This document shows positions 33,669 to 42,056 of a stretch of DNA of 64,000 nucleotides, piece by piece (within the stretch, counting starts at the first letter, position 1; each line of letters begins with the position of its first letter). The DNA is from SHVO01 sp041905525 (lineage in GTDB: Bacteria; Pseudomonadota; Alphaproteobacteria; Rhodospirillales; Rhodospirillaceae), in the NCBI GenBank assembly GCA_041905525.1, contig JAYRKY010000011.1, positions 1 to 64,000 on the forward strand, written 5' to 3'. A program made the position numbers and the translations under genes. The notes beneath the pieces are model-generated. The model saw only the letters and a program-made list of their open reading frames with translations, did no database searches and was not told the DNA's origin.

Positions 33669-34840
33669 GCGGCCGCGACCGCCTGCCTGCGGGCATACCA
33701 GATCAGCGCCAGCGCCATCATCGCAAGCCATGGCAGCAGCAGCATGTTCATGGTCTGCCAGCCGAAGACCGCAAGCAGCGCACCTGAACTTGCCGACGCC
33801 AGGAATCCCACCGTCACCACAGTCAGGTCGTTGACCGCCTGCGCGCGTCCGCGTTCGGCCGGCGCGTAGGACTGCGTGAGCAGCGCGGTGCCGCCGATGA
33901 ACAGGAAGTTCCAGCCCACGCCCAGCAGCGTCAGCGCGGAGATGAAGTGAGGGACCTCGGTGCCGCTGAGCGCGAGCACGATATGTCCGGTGAGAAGTCC
34001 GACACCCGCGAACATGATCCGCACGATGCCGAATCGCGAGACCAGAGTGCCGGTGAAGAACGAGGGAAGAAACATGCCCAGCACATGGAATTGGATGGCG
34101 TGCGCGGCATCGGCGACGGTGTGATGATGCGCGACAATGGCAATCGGCGAGGCCGTCATGGCCAGGACCATGACGCCCTGACCGGTGGCCGCGCCGAACA
34201 ATGCGATGAGATAGGAGGGCTGGCGCACGATGGCTGAAAGGGGGCGGACCGCGCCTTCTGCTGCCGGAGGCGGCGCGGGAACACGGACGCCGAACACCAC
34301 CAGCATCGCGATGACCGAAACCACCGACACCAGCAGGAATGCGCCGGTGTAGCGGGGCTCGATCAAGGGCTCGCCCCAGCGTGCGAGCGCCGGACCAAGG
34401 AAAGCTGCGACAATCCCGCCCGTCATGACAAAAGAGATCGCCTTCGGGCGGAAGGCGGCGTCCGATACCTCCGACGCGGCAAAGCGGTAGTAGAGCGAAA
34501 AGGCCTGGTAGGCGCCCAGCAGCATCGTGCCGAGGCACAGCACAACCAGGGACGACATCATCACGCCGGCCGCGCATACCAGACCACCGGCGACGCCAAG
34601 CGCCGCGCCCGTGATAAAGCCCACGCGGCGTCCCACCCGCGCCATGAACATCGCGGCGGGGAATGTCGTGAATGCATTGCCAAGGAACATCGCCCCGAGG
34701 GGCGCCGTGGCGAGGGCGGGCGAGGCGACGTTGCTGCCCGCGAGGCCGCCGATGGTCACGACGAGCACGCTTGTGCTTTGGAACAGGGCCTGGGCGGTCG
34801 CGAGCAGCAGGACCTGCCGGTGCATCGTACTTTGCAGCAT
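33665..34840 (-). CDS. MFS transporter
   Basis: A 391-residue inner-membrane protein with about 12 transmembrane helices. The MFS loop 2-3 signature is ARVGRRVGFITGAALG (about 67-82), and ERGRAQAVNDLTVVTVGF is a conserved loop of a drug/uncharacterised-exporter-like subgroup. His-rich HHHTVADAAH in the middle may be a cytoplasmic loop. The substrate is unknown. Its start lies 3 bp after the small membrane protein gene, so both are one operon. Confidence 0.87.
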   Translation of the reverse strand: MLQSTMHRQVLLLATAQALFQSTSVLVVTIGGLAGSNVASPALATAPLGAMFLGNAFTTFPAAMFMARVGRRVGFITGAALGVAGGLVCAAGVMMSSLVVLCLGTMLLGAYQAFSLYYRFAASEVSDAAFRPKAISFVMTGGIVAAFLGPALARWGEPLIEPRYTGAFLLVSVVSVIAMLVVFGVRVPAPPPAAEGAVRPLSAIVRQPSYLIALFGAATGQGVMVLAMTASPIAIVAHHHTVADAAHAIQFHVLGMFLPSFFTGTLVSRFGIVRIMFAGVGLLTGHIVLALSGTEVPHFISALTLLGVGWNFLFIGGTALLTQSYAPAERGRAQAVNDLTVVTVGFLASASSGALLAVFGWQTMNMLLLPWLAMMALALIWYARRQAVAAA

Positions 34841-34843
34841 CGG

Positions 34844-35059
34844 CTAAGCTCCGCTCGCCATCGCCATGAGACTCTTGATGACCAGAAAGAGTCCGATCAA
34901 TGCGATGGCCGCATGCACAAAGAAGGCGAACTTGAAGAATCCAGGGAGGGGTTTTTGCGCCGCCTCGAATTTGGCTTTCGCGCGCAGGCCCTGGAAGACG
35001 ACAAAACCGCCGCCCGCGATAAGGAGTATCCCGACAACGATCTGGAAGGCTGGTGTCAT
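34844..35059 (-). CDS. small two-helix membrane protein, hypothetical
   Basis: A 71-residue protein with two transmembrane helices (about 4-23, AFQIVVGILLIAGGGFVVFQ, and 43-63, FAFFVHAAIALIGLFLVIKSL) joined by a basic loop (GLRAKAKFEAAQKPLPG). No family recognised. The tight spacing to the downstream MFS gene suggests translational coupling and perhaps a joint function. It follows the terminator of the NHL-repeat gene. Confidence 0.7.
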   Translation of the reverse strand: MTPAFQIVVGILLIAGGGFVVFQGLRAKAKFEAAQKPLPGFFKFAFFVHAAIALIGLFLVIKSLMAMASGA

Positions 35060-35076
35060 TGCAAAGTCCTATAAGA

Positions 35077-35104
35077 AAGGCGGCCCATCGCTGAGCCGCC
35101 TTTC
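35077..35104 (-). terminator. intrinsic terminator of the NHL-repeat gene
   Basis: AAAGGCGGC and GCCGCCTTT form a perfect 9-bp stem with a 10-base loop. On the minus strand the stem ends TTTCTTATA, a T-rich tail, 22 bases after the stop of the NHL-repeat gene. Confidence 0.75.
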
Positions 35105-35126
35105 GCATCTTAGGCAGAAACCGACT

Positions 35127-36224
35127 TTATTTCTTCGGCACGTATTCCGTCGTCATCAAACGGGATTTATCCGCGTTCGGCTTCGGCGTGAACTTCTGCA
35201 GGCGGTTGTTCCACGCGTCGGCGATGAACAGGTTGCCCTGTTCGTCGACCGCGAACTGGTGCGGGTTGTCGAAGCGGCCCGGCTCGCTGCCGGTGACGCC
35301 CCAGTAGGTCAGCAGTTTGCCGTTCAAGTCGAACTTGGCCATGCGGTTGTTGCCGTCGGCCGAGGCGAGGTAAATCGCGTTGTCGTTCGTGACGATCAGC
35401 TTGGTGACGCTGCGGATGTTCGGCCACTCTTCAACGAACTTGCCGTCCTTGTCGAACACTTGGACACGATTGTTGCGGCGGTCGGCCGCATAGATGCGTC
35501 CTTGCGGGTCGATGGTGAGGGCGTGCACCAGGTTGAACTGACCGGGGCCGGAGCCCTTGGTGCCCCATTCATTGACGTACTTGCCGTTCTTGTCGAAACG
35601 CACGATGCGCGAGTTGACGTAGCCGTCGGCGACAAGGAAGGAGCCGTCCGGCAGGAAGGCGATACCGGCAGGCTGGGCAAAGTGAGTCTTGTCCGAGGCC
35701 TGCACACCGCGCTCGCCGAGCACCTGCACAAGCTTCTTCCCGTCGTTCGTGAATTTCAGGATCTCATGGCCCATGCGGTTCACGACCCACACATGACGCT
35801 GCGGATCATAGGGGCTGATGTAGATGCTGTGCGGCTGATCGATGCGCGCGTCCCACTGGCTCCAGGTCTCAACCGTCTTGCCGGTGGCGTCGAGCACCAT
35901 CAGCTGATGCAGATGGGTCTTCTCGTTGGCCGGCTTGGTGGAGGTCGTGCTGCGCTCCTTGCGCACGCTGCCGTCCATGTCGATGATCGGTGCGTTCGGC
36001 TGGGTCACCGACTGATCGCCCGCACCGATGATGATGCGGTTGGAGTTGTCGACCAGCACCGAGATCACGGGCTGGTCCCATCCGTTGATGGGCGGTTTGT
36101 ACCATCCGGCGACGGGGTTATACGGGCCTGTCTCGTCGAGGCCGCCTTTCTCCTGGGCGATCGCGGGCGTCGCCGCGATCAGCACGGCAAGCGAAAGCCC
36201 ATAAAGGCGTGATTTGAATGTCAT
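35127..36224 (-). CDS. secreted NHL-repeat beta-propeller protein
   Basis: A 365-residue exported protein. Signal peptide LYGLSLAVLIAATPAIAQ with AIA-Q cleavage near residue 24, then a six-bladed propeller of NHL repeats: FAQPAGIAFLPDGSFLVADGYVNSRIVRFDKNG, FNLVHALTIDPQGRIYAADRRNNRVQVFDKDG and FDNPHQFAVDEQGNLFIADAWNNRLQKF, with G-x-F/GSGPGQF links. The shape resembles peptidyl-alpha-hydroxyglycine alpha-amidating lyase-like propellers, but no catalytic set could be confirmed. It has its own terminator and is not in an evident operon. Confidence 0.88.
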   Translation of the reverse strand: MTFKSRLYGLSLAVLIAATPAIAQEKGGLDETGPYNPVAGWYKPPINGWDQPVISVLVDNSNRIIIGAGDQSVTQPNAPIIDMDGSVRKERSTTSTKPANEKTHLHQLMVLDATGKTVETWSQWDARIDQPHSIYISPYDPQRHVWVVNRMGHEILKFTNDGKKLVQVLGERGVQASDKTHFAQPAGIAFLPDGSFLVADGYVNSRIVRFDKNGKYVNEWGTKGSGPGQFNLVHALTIDPQGRIYAADRRNNRVQVFDKDGKFVEEWPNIRSVTKLIVTNDNAIYLASADGNNRMAKFDLNGKLLTYWGVTGSEPGRFDNPHQFAVDEQGNLFIADAWNNRLQKFTPKPNADKSRLMTTEYVPKK

Positions 36225-36331
36225 GTGTCCCTCCCTGGACCCCCAGTTCAGCCGGGTCCTGTTGTTCGCGAAGGGGAGAGATTAGCCGGTCCGCGCCTTG
36301 ATCCGAAAGGGCGTTTCGCGGCGGCAGGTTC

Positions 36332-36586
36332 CTAGTGGGCGCGGCGGCCGGCGACCACGCGGTAGAGGAAGAGGAGGATGACGGCGCCGATCACGGCGCC
36401 GATGAACCCGGCCACCTCGTCGGCGCGGTAGATCCCAAGCTTCTGGCCCAGGAAGGTGGCGACGAAAGCGCCGGCCACGCCCAAGGCCATGGTGATCAAG
36501 AATCCGCCCGGGTCTTTTCCGGGCATCATGAACTTCGCGACGATGCCGACCAGCAGGCCGATGATCAAAGTACCGATAAGGGACAT
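36332..36586 (-). CDS. GlsB/YeaQ/YmgE family stress-response membrane protein
   Basis: An 84-residue protein with three short hydrophobic helices and the family pattern SLIGTLIIGLLVGIVAKFMMPGKDPGGFLITMALGVAGAFVATFLGQ...GFIGAVIGAVILLFLYR. Such proteins (transglycosylase-associated in older naming) accumulate in stress and stationary phase; their action is unknown. GGAGG lies 10 bases before the ATG. An almost ideal EcfG promoter stands just upstream, which fits the stress role. Confidence 0.92.
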   Translation of the reverse strand: MSLIGTLIIGLLVGIVAKFMMPGKDPGGFLITMALGVAGAFVATFLGQKLGIYRADEVAGFIGAVIGAVILLFLYRVVAGRRAH

Positions 36587-36619
36587 GGACTAATCCTCCA
36601 GGCGATCCATGCCCAGTGC

Positions 36620-36645
36620 AACGACGCGCGGGAAAGTAAGGTTCC
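36620..36645 (-). promoter_or_regulatory. EcfG (general stress response) promoter
   Basis: On the minus strand GGAAC (36645-36641) and CGTT (36623-36620) are 17 bases apart, the consensus of the alphaproteobacterial ECF15 sigma factor EcfG (GGAAC-N16/17-CGTT). The expected start site near 36613 leaves a 27-base leader with GGAGG before the GlsB/YeaQ-type gene. Confidence 0.8.
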
Positions 36646-36707
36646 ACACGCCCTGAAAGTCGCCGGCGGGATGAGATGAGTCTCCCCGCCGGCGGATCGT
36701 GGCGAGG

Positions 36708-38105
36708 TTACAGAGCGCGGAGGAAGGCGAGCAGATCCGCCATATCCTGCCGCGAGAGGGCGTTGAAGTTGCCGATCACCGCATTGGCCTCGGAGTTTTG
36801 GCTCGCGTGCGCGGTGATGGCTGTGACCAGATCAGTGGTGCGGCCGTCATGAAGGAAGAATACACGCTGTCCCAAGCCCCAAAGCGGCGCGGTGCGCCAA
36901 TCCGGTCCGTTGGCGTCGCCCTGCGCGACACGGTCGTTCAGGCGTTGACCCATGTTGTGGAGCGCGAAGTCGCTGTACGGCCGGTACGTGACGCGGTCCA
37001 GCGCGGCGATCTCCGACGGACCGGTGGTTTGCGTCGCCGTGTGGCACGTCTGGCAGCCCACCCGGTTGAACACTTGTTCGCCGCGCACCGCCGCCGGGCT
37101 CGCCACAGGCGTCGGCGCGGCGAGCAGCCGCGCGAAGGTCGTGACGTTGGCGGTGTCTGAAGAGGCAGCCGACGCCGCGCTCAGAGCGTTCGCCGGGACT
37201 TCGAAATGAACACCATCTTCCGGTGTGGCATTCTGGCGGCAATTGGCGGTGTCTTCGCGTTCGTTGGGGAACAACTCGTTCGTGACGCCCTGTTCGACGT
37301 TGTATGCCTCGCCGGAGAACATCATGAGCGACTTGTTCTGCGCCTTCCAACCGAACCGCATGATGGTGCCGTCGTTACCGCTTGTGTTGAAGCGTCCGGA
37401 GACACCCAGAGAGGCTTTCAGTGCGGCATTGGCCTCGAAAGCAGCGCGCAAGTTGGCGTCGGGCGTGTTCTCCACCAAGCCCAATCCATAGAGAGGCGTC
37501 GGGATGCGAAACACCACGTTGTCGGCGGCAAGTTCCGCGGCGAATTCCGGCTGCGAGATACGGCAAGCCCCCGCGTCGGTGCGGCCGGTGATGGTGAAGA
37601 GAGCATGGACGCCGCCATCGGGTCGTCCTTGCGCATCGCGGATAAACCGGGCGACGCGCACTGGTCCGTTCGCTGTAATGAATGAGGGGATTGTGTTCTG
37701 AGCGCCGTGCGCCGTCGCGGCGGCAATTTGCGGGTTGCGAGGCGGGCTCGAGCCGCCTGTCGACGGGAACGCATGACATCCTCCACAGCTGGTGTGATTG
37801 AAACGGGGTCCGAGGCCCCGGCCTTCCTCGCCGTTCACGGTGCCGAACACGGAGGTGATCTCGTTGAACACCTCGTGGGCGGCGGCGAAGAAATTCCAGT
37901 GGCTGGTCTCAAGTTCGGCGAGCGGGCCTCCGGCGTCAGCCGGTCCGGCCCTCAGCCCGGGATCGGTCGCGGCGGGGGCAGGCGCAGCCGGGGCGGCAGG
38001 CGGGTTATTGTTGTTATTGCGCGGCGGCGGAACGTTCTGTGCGAGGACCGCGCTTGAGGAAAGAAGGGAAACGGCGAGGACAAGGAGGGACGTCGGTTGC
38101 GTCAT
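36708..38105 (-). CDS. di-heme oxidoreductase-like protein (DUF1111)
   Basis: A 465-residue periplasmic protein: signal peptide (LLVLAVSLLSSSAVLAQ), then an Asn/Pro/Ala-rich linker, then a cytochrome-type domain with two haem c motifs, SCGGCHAF (about residue 107) and CQTCHTAT (about 360). HEVFNEITSVFGTVNGEEGRGLGPRFN and the ending SRQDMADLLAFLRAL are DUF1111 features. The family is related to MauG/thiol-oxidoreductase di-heme enzymes; the substrate is not known. The ATG at 38105 yields the signal peptide; an upstream Met adds a non-signal stretch. Not clustered with obvious partners. Confidence 0.87.
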   Translation of the reverse strand: MTQPTSLLVLAVSLLSSSAVLAQNVPPPRNNNNNPPAAPAAPAPAATDPGLRAGPADAGGPLAELETSHWNFFAAAHEVFNEITSVFGTVNGEEGRGLGPRFNHTSCGGCHAFPSTGGSSPPRNPQIAAATAHGAQNTIPSFITANGPVRVARFIRDAQGRPDGGVHALFTITGRTDAGACRISQPEFAAELAADNVVFRIPTPLYGLGLVENTPDANLRAAFEANAALKASLGVSGRFNTSGNDGTIMRFGWKAQNKSLMMFSGEAYNVEQGVTNELFPNEREDTANCRQNATPEDGVHFEVPANALSAASAASSDTANVTTFARLLAAPTPVASPAAVRGEQVFNRVGCQTCHTATQTTGPSEIAALDRVTYRPYSDFALHNMGQRLNDRVAQGDANGPDWRTAPLWGLGQRVFFLHDGRTTDLVTAITAHASQNSEANAVIGNFNALSRQDMADLLAFLRAL

Positions 38106-38266
38106 TGGGAAGTTTCTCCACCCAAAGGTCACGTGGCCCTTCGCCACGCCTTATGACGCTAGAATTGCAACTATGAGTCGTTCGTTAACAAATTGGACCA
38201 GCCGCGCCGCGGGCGCGCTCGGCAGGCAAATTCGGCCGAAAAAGAACAGCGAATCAAAGAGGCGCC

Positions 38267-38275
38267 TGTGGATAA
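38267..38275 (-). promoter_or_regulatory. single perfect DnaA box
   Basis: TTATCCACA on the minus strand (TGTGGATAA on plus) matches the high-affinity DnaA box. It lies alone in the 302-bp gap between the DUF1111 gene and aminopeptidase P, in a slightly A/T-richer patch that also has TTAACAAA. No second box or AT-rich unwinding element was seen, so it is unlikely to be an origin. Nothing else was recognised in this gap. Confidence 0.45.
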
Positions 38276-38407
38276 CTTTCTACTAAAAGTTTAGTCGGGC
38301 GTCACTTGCCGTGTCCTGCTCGAGCCGCCCTAGACGAAAATCTTAATGCGACTCCATAGACCCGGGGCTTCGTTGAAAGACCTCCGCCGCCCCATTAGGT
38401 TCAGTCC

Positions 38408-40231
38408 ATGGATGCAGCACCACACCCGTCTACGAACTCCGCCGCCGCCACGCGGCTCGCGGCCCTCCGCAAAGCCATGGTCGAGGCGGATGTTGACGCC
38501 TACCTCATCCCCCATGGTGACGAACACCGCAGCGAGTACCCCGCGCCCTATGCCGAGCGGCTGAAGTGGCTCACGGATTTCACCGGCTCGGCCGGCATGG
38601 CGATTGTGATGGCGGACTGTGCCGCCATTTTCATCGACGGCCGGTATACCTTGCAGGTGCGCGATCAGGTGGACGGCACGTTGTACGCCTACCGCCACCT
38701 GATCGACGAGCCGCCTCACGCCTGGCTTGTGCAAATCCTCAAGCGGGGAATGAAAGTGGGCTTCGATCCGAGGCTGCTGACATCGGCTTCGGTGACGCGC
38801 TTTGAAGAAGCGGTGAGCAAAGCCAAAGCGACCCTCGTTCCGGTGCAAAATAACTTGATCGACGCCGTCTGGCGCGACCAGCCGCCGCGCCCGCGCGCGG
38901 TCGCTGAGGTTTATTCGGAACGTTTTGCCGGGCGCACGTCGGCGGAGAAGCGACTGCTCGCGGCCAAGGTGCTGAAGAGCGAGGGCCTCGACGCCTTCGT
39001 TATCTCCGCGCTCGATGCGATCGCCTGGCTTTTCAATATCCGCGGCACCGACGGCGAATTCACGCCCCAGGTCTATGCCTATGCAATCCTCTATGCCGAC
39101 GGTCGCGCGACTTTATTCATCGATCCGGCGAAGGTGACGGACGATGTGCGCGCCCACCTGACGAAAGAAGAGCCGGCGGTGACCCTGGCGCCATATGACG
39201 CACTCGATAAATCTATGAGGTCGATGGCGTCCGACGTGGCGACGATTGGTCTCGACCGCGACTACGGGTCGCGGTGGCTGTTCGACATCATCACCGCGGC
39301 GGGCAAGACCGCCAAGGTCGGCGTGGATCCCTGCATGGCGCTCAAGGCGCCGAAGCACCCCGCGGAACTTCAAGGCGTGCGCGATGCGCACGTGCGCGAC
39401 GGCGCCGCGCTCACGCGCTTCCTGGCGTGGCTGGACGAAGAAGGCCCAAAGGGCACGCTCAACGAAGTGACGGCGGCCGACCGGCTCGAGCAGTTCCGCG
39501 CGGAAAGCAATCTATTCCGGACGCCGAGTTTCGCCACCATCTGCGGCGCCGGCGCCAACGGGGCCATCGTGCACTACCGCGCTTCGCCGAAGAGCGCCGC
39601 GCAAATCAAGGCCGATATGGTGCTGCTGGTGGACTCCGGCGGCCAGTACTTGGACGGCACAACCGACGTCACGCGCACCGTGGCCATCGGAACAGCGACC
39701 GCCGAACAGAAACGCCGCTTTACGCTGGTGCTGAAGGGCCATATCGCGCTGGGTAAGGCGCGCTTTGTGAAAGGGACGACGGGCAGCCAGCTCGATGCGC
39801 TCGCGCGTCACGCCCTGTGGTCGGAAGGCCTCGACTACGATCACGGCACGGGACACGGTGTGGGAACGTTCCTCGGCGTGCACGAGGGCCCGCAGCGCAT
39901 CAGCAAAGTGGGCAATACAGTCGCGCTCGAGCCCGGTATGGTGATCTCGAACGAGCCCGGCTACTACAAGACCGGCGAATACGGCATCCGCATCGAGAAC
40001 CTCGTGGCCGTCCGCGAAGCGGAGAAGCCGGAGGGCGCGGAAAAACCGCTGCTGGAGTTCGAGACGCTGACGCTGGCGCCCATCGATTTGAAGATGGTCG
40101 AGCCGTCGCTGCTGGACGCGGCGGAGAAGTCCTGGCTGAACGCCTATCACGCCCAGGTGCGCGCGACGTTGTCGCCCCTGCTGGACGACAAAACGCGCGC
40201 CTGGCTGAACGCGGCGACTACCGCGGTTTGA
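38408..40231 (+). CDS. pepP: Xaa-Pro aminopeptidase (aminopeptidase P, M24B)
   Basis: A 607-residue cytoplasmic metallopeptidase removing N-terminal residues before proline. Two creatinase-like N-terminal domains (1-320) are followed by the pita-bread catalytic domain: VDSGGQYLDGTTDVTRT with two metal-binding Asp, HGTGHGVGTFLGVHEGP with the metal-binding His, NEPGYYKTGEYGIRIENLVAV with two Glu. It is of the long, three-domain type (eukaryotic/alphaproteobacterial). Its end overlaps the FkbM methyltransferase gene by 14 bp, tail to tail. Confidence 0.93.
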   Translation: MDAAPHPSTNSAAATRLAALRKAMVEADVDAYLIPHGDEHRSEYPAPYAERLKWLTDFTGSAGMAIVMADCAAIFIDGRYTLQVRDQVDGTLYAYRHLIDEPPHAWLVQILKRGMKVGFDPRLLTSASVTRFEEAVSKAKATLVPVQNNLIDAVWRDQPPRPRAVAEVYSERFAGRTSAEKRLLAAKVLKSEGLDAFVISALDAIAWLFNIRGTDGEFTPQVYAYAILYADGRATLFIDPAKVTDDVRAHLTKEEPAVTLAPYDALDKSMRSMASDVATIGLDRDYGSRWLFDIITAAGKTAKVGVDPCMALKAPKHPAELQGVRDAHVRDGAALTRFLAWLDEEGPKGTLNEVTAADRLEQFRAESNLFRTPSFATICGAGANGAIVHYRASPKSAAQIKADMVLLVDSGGQYLDGTTDVTRTVAIGTATAEQKRRFTLVLKGHIALGKARFVKGTTGSQLDALARHALWSEGLDYDHGTGHGVGTFLGVHEGPQRISKVGNTVALEPGMVISNEPGYYKTGEYGIRIENLVAVREAEKPEGAEKPLLEFETLTLAPIDLKMVEPSLLDAAEKSWLNAYHAQVRATLSPLLDDKTRAWLNAATTAV

Positions 40232-41006
40232 AGATAAAGTTGTTCACGTAACCGGGCTGCCGGACTTTCTGCCGGTGGTCGTTGTTTGCGTCGAAGGCGG
40301 ACAGGGGTAGAAGCTGCCCGTCCCTCACAAAGAATCCCGCCATGTCGAACTGCTCCATGAAAGCGTGCGACGCCTCGATGGGTTCGCCGGTGTGGCCTTC
40401 CTCCATTTCGACCTGAATGACGGGTCGCTCCCGGCGGATTAACTCGACGGCACCCTTGAACACCGTCTTTTCAAATCCCTCCACATCCACCTTCAGGAAG
40501 CCGACGTTAGTGAAGTTGAAGGAATCAAGCGTCCGCGTCGGGACCGCGACCGTGCCGTGATTGCGATTCTTCATCAACGGGTTCAGCGAAGCCCCGACAT
40601 TCGAGAAAACGCTGCCATAGATCGGGACGATCAACTCGGCGACGTCGTTGTCGCGGTCGGAGAGTGCGCAGGAATAGGCGGTGGCGTTCTTGGGCAGTGT
40701 TCGGGTCAGCAGCCGGTGCATTTTGGGGTTTGGCTCGAATGCATGCACATGGCTTGCAAGGCGGCTGAGGAAATGAGTGTAGACGCCCTTGTTCGCCCCG
40801 ACATCGATCGCGGCCCGGCCTCGCGGCACGATCTGCGGCAGGATCCGGATCTCCGGTTCACCCTTGCGCCAATGCTTGCGCAACAGCCGCCAGAGATACA
40901 GGCGCGCCGGCACCAGCTCGTATTTGAAGCGTTCTTCCCACGTGTAACGCGGCTTCCACGGAATGGAGTCCACGGATATCCCCAAGCTTCGTCCCCAGGG
41001 CCTCAT
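40218..41006 (-). CDS. FkbM family methyltransferase
   Basis: A 262-residue SAM-dependent methyltransferase. RAAIDVGANKGVYTHFLSRLA is the FkbM motif I, HVHAFEPNPKMHRLLTRTLP the second, and VGFLKVDVEGFEKTVFKGAVELI the third. The family methylates sugars and other hydroxyl groups of polysaccharides and natural products; no glycan cluster is nearby. I chose the ATG at 41006 (MRPWGRSLG); longer starts lead into a proline/arginine-rich stretch without conservation. It is transcribed towards the aminopeptidase P gene. Confidence 0.85.
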   Translation of the reverse strand: MRPWGRSLGISVDSIPWKPRYTWEERFKYELVPARLYLWRLLRKHWRKGEPEIRILPQIVPRGRAAIDVGANKGVYTHFLSRLASHVHAFEPNPKMHRLLTRTLPKNATAYSCALSDRDNDVAELIVPIYGSVFSNVGASLNPLMKNRNHGTVAVPTRTLDSFNFTNVGFLKVDVEGFEKTVFKGAVELIRRERPVIQVEMEEGHTGEPIEASHAFMEQFDMAGFFVRDGQLLPLSAFDANNDHRQKVRQPGYVNNFIFKPR

Positions 41007-41171
41007 TATAGAGCGCACCCCAGCGCCTGTCACAGGCTGGGCGCGATGGGGGCGATTGCCGGCGACCCTTCTGATGCCTATTTGGGGCGGATCTGACGTA
41101 TCCTCCACACTGACCGCAGGTCTGATAGCCACGGGGGGGCCGACCGGCAATGAGGCCTAAAGGAAATCGCG

Positions 41172-42041
41172 ATGAAAAAAGTCCTCGGAGTTCACAGCGC
41201 GCCACCGGGACACTGGGTGGGCGACGGCTTCCCGGTGCGGTCCCTGTTTTCCTACAATGGGCCGCTCACGCGCCACCTGACGCCGTTTCTCTTGCTCGAC
41301 TATGCCGGGCCGGCGAACTTTGAGCCCGCGCAGCGCCGTCGCGGCGTCGGCGAGCATCCGCACCGCGGTTTCGAGACGGTCACGATCGTCTACCAAGGCG
41401 GCGTGGCGCATCGTGACTCGACCGGTGCCGGCGGACTGATCGGCCCCGGCGACGTTCAATGGATGACGGCCGCGTCGGGGATCATCCACGAAGAATTCCA
41501 CTCAGACGACTTCACGCGCAGCGGCGGTACGCTGGAAATGGTGCAGCTGTGGGTGAACCTTCCGGCAAAGGCCAAGATGACCGCGCCGGGCTACCAGACC
41601 TTGCTCGACAAGGACATCCCGCGCATCGAACTCGCGCAGGGCGCCGGCGCCGTACGCATCATTGCGGGCGCGTTCGAGGGGCGGCATGGACCGGCACGGA
41701 CGACGACGCCGATGCAGGTGTGGGACGTGCGTTTGTCGAAAGATCGTCAAACGACATTGCCCGTGGCCGAGGGCCACACGCTGGCCTTGGTGGTCCTGAA
41801 GGGCGGACTCGTGGTGAACGGAGATACCAAAGTCGGCGCGGCGCAATTCGCTTTGATGGACCGCGCCGGCGCGGATGTCTCTGTCCGCGCGGAGGCCGAC
41901 ACGACTCTGCTCCTCCTTTCGGGAGAGCCTATCGACGAACCCGTGTTCGGATATGGACCCTTCGTGATGAATACCCGCGAGGAAATCGTCCAGGCGATCG
42001 AGGACTTCAACAGCGGTAAATTCGGCCGCATGGCGCTTTGA
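41172..42041 (+). CDS. pirin family protein
   Basis: A 289-residue bicupin protein. GEHPHRGFETVTIVYQGGVAHRDSTGAGGLIGPGDVQWMTAASGIIHEE is the signature N-terminal cupin with the metal-binding His and Glu residues; LEMVQLWVNLPAKAKMTAPGYQ begins the linker. Bacterial pirins are quercetinase-like dioxygenases or redox-sensing cofactors. AAAGGA lies before the ATG. The SDR gene follows after 15 bp, so the two may be co-transcribed. Confidence 0.93.
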   Translation: MKKVLGVHSAPPGHWVGDGFPVRSLFSYNGPLTRHLTPFLLLDYAGPANFEPAQRRRGVGEHPHRGFETVTIVYQGGVAHRDSTGAGGLIGPGDVQWMTAASGIIHEEFHSDDFTRSGGTLEMVQLWVNLPAKAKMTAPGYQTLLDKDIPRIELAQGAGAVRIIAGAFEGRHGPARTTTPMQVWDVRLSKDRQTTLPVAEGHTLALVVLKGGLVVNGDTKVGAAQFALMDRAGADVSVRAEADTTLLLLSGEPIDEPVFGYGPFVMNTREEIVQAIEDFNSGKFGRMAL

Positions 42042-42056
42042 CCGGAGGCTTGGGGG

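Noticed and set aside
38173..38286. 37-codon basic open frame (MSRSLTNWTSRAAG...)
   Set aside because: No ribosome-binding site and no support from context; it covers the DnaA box.
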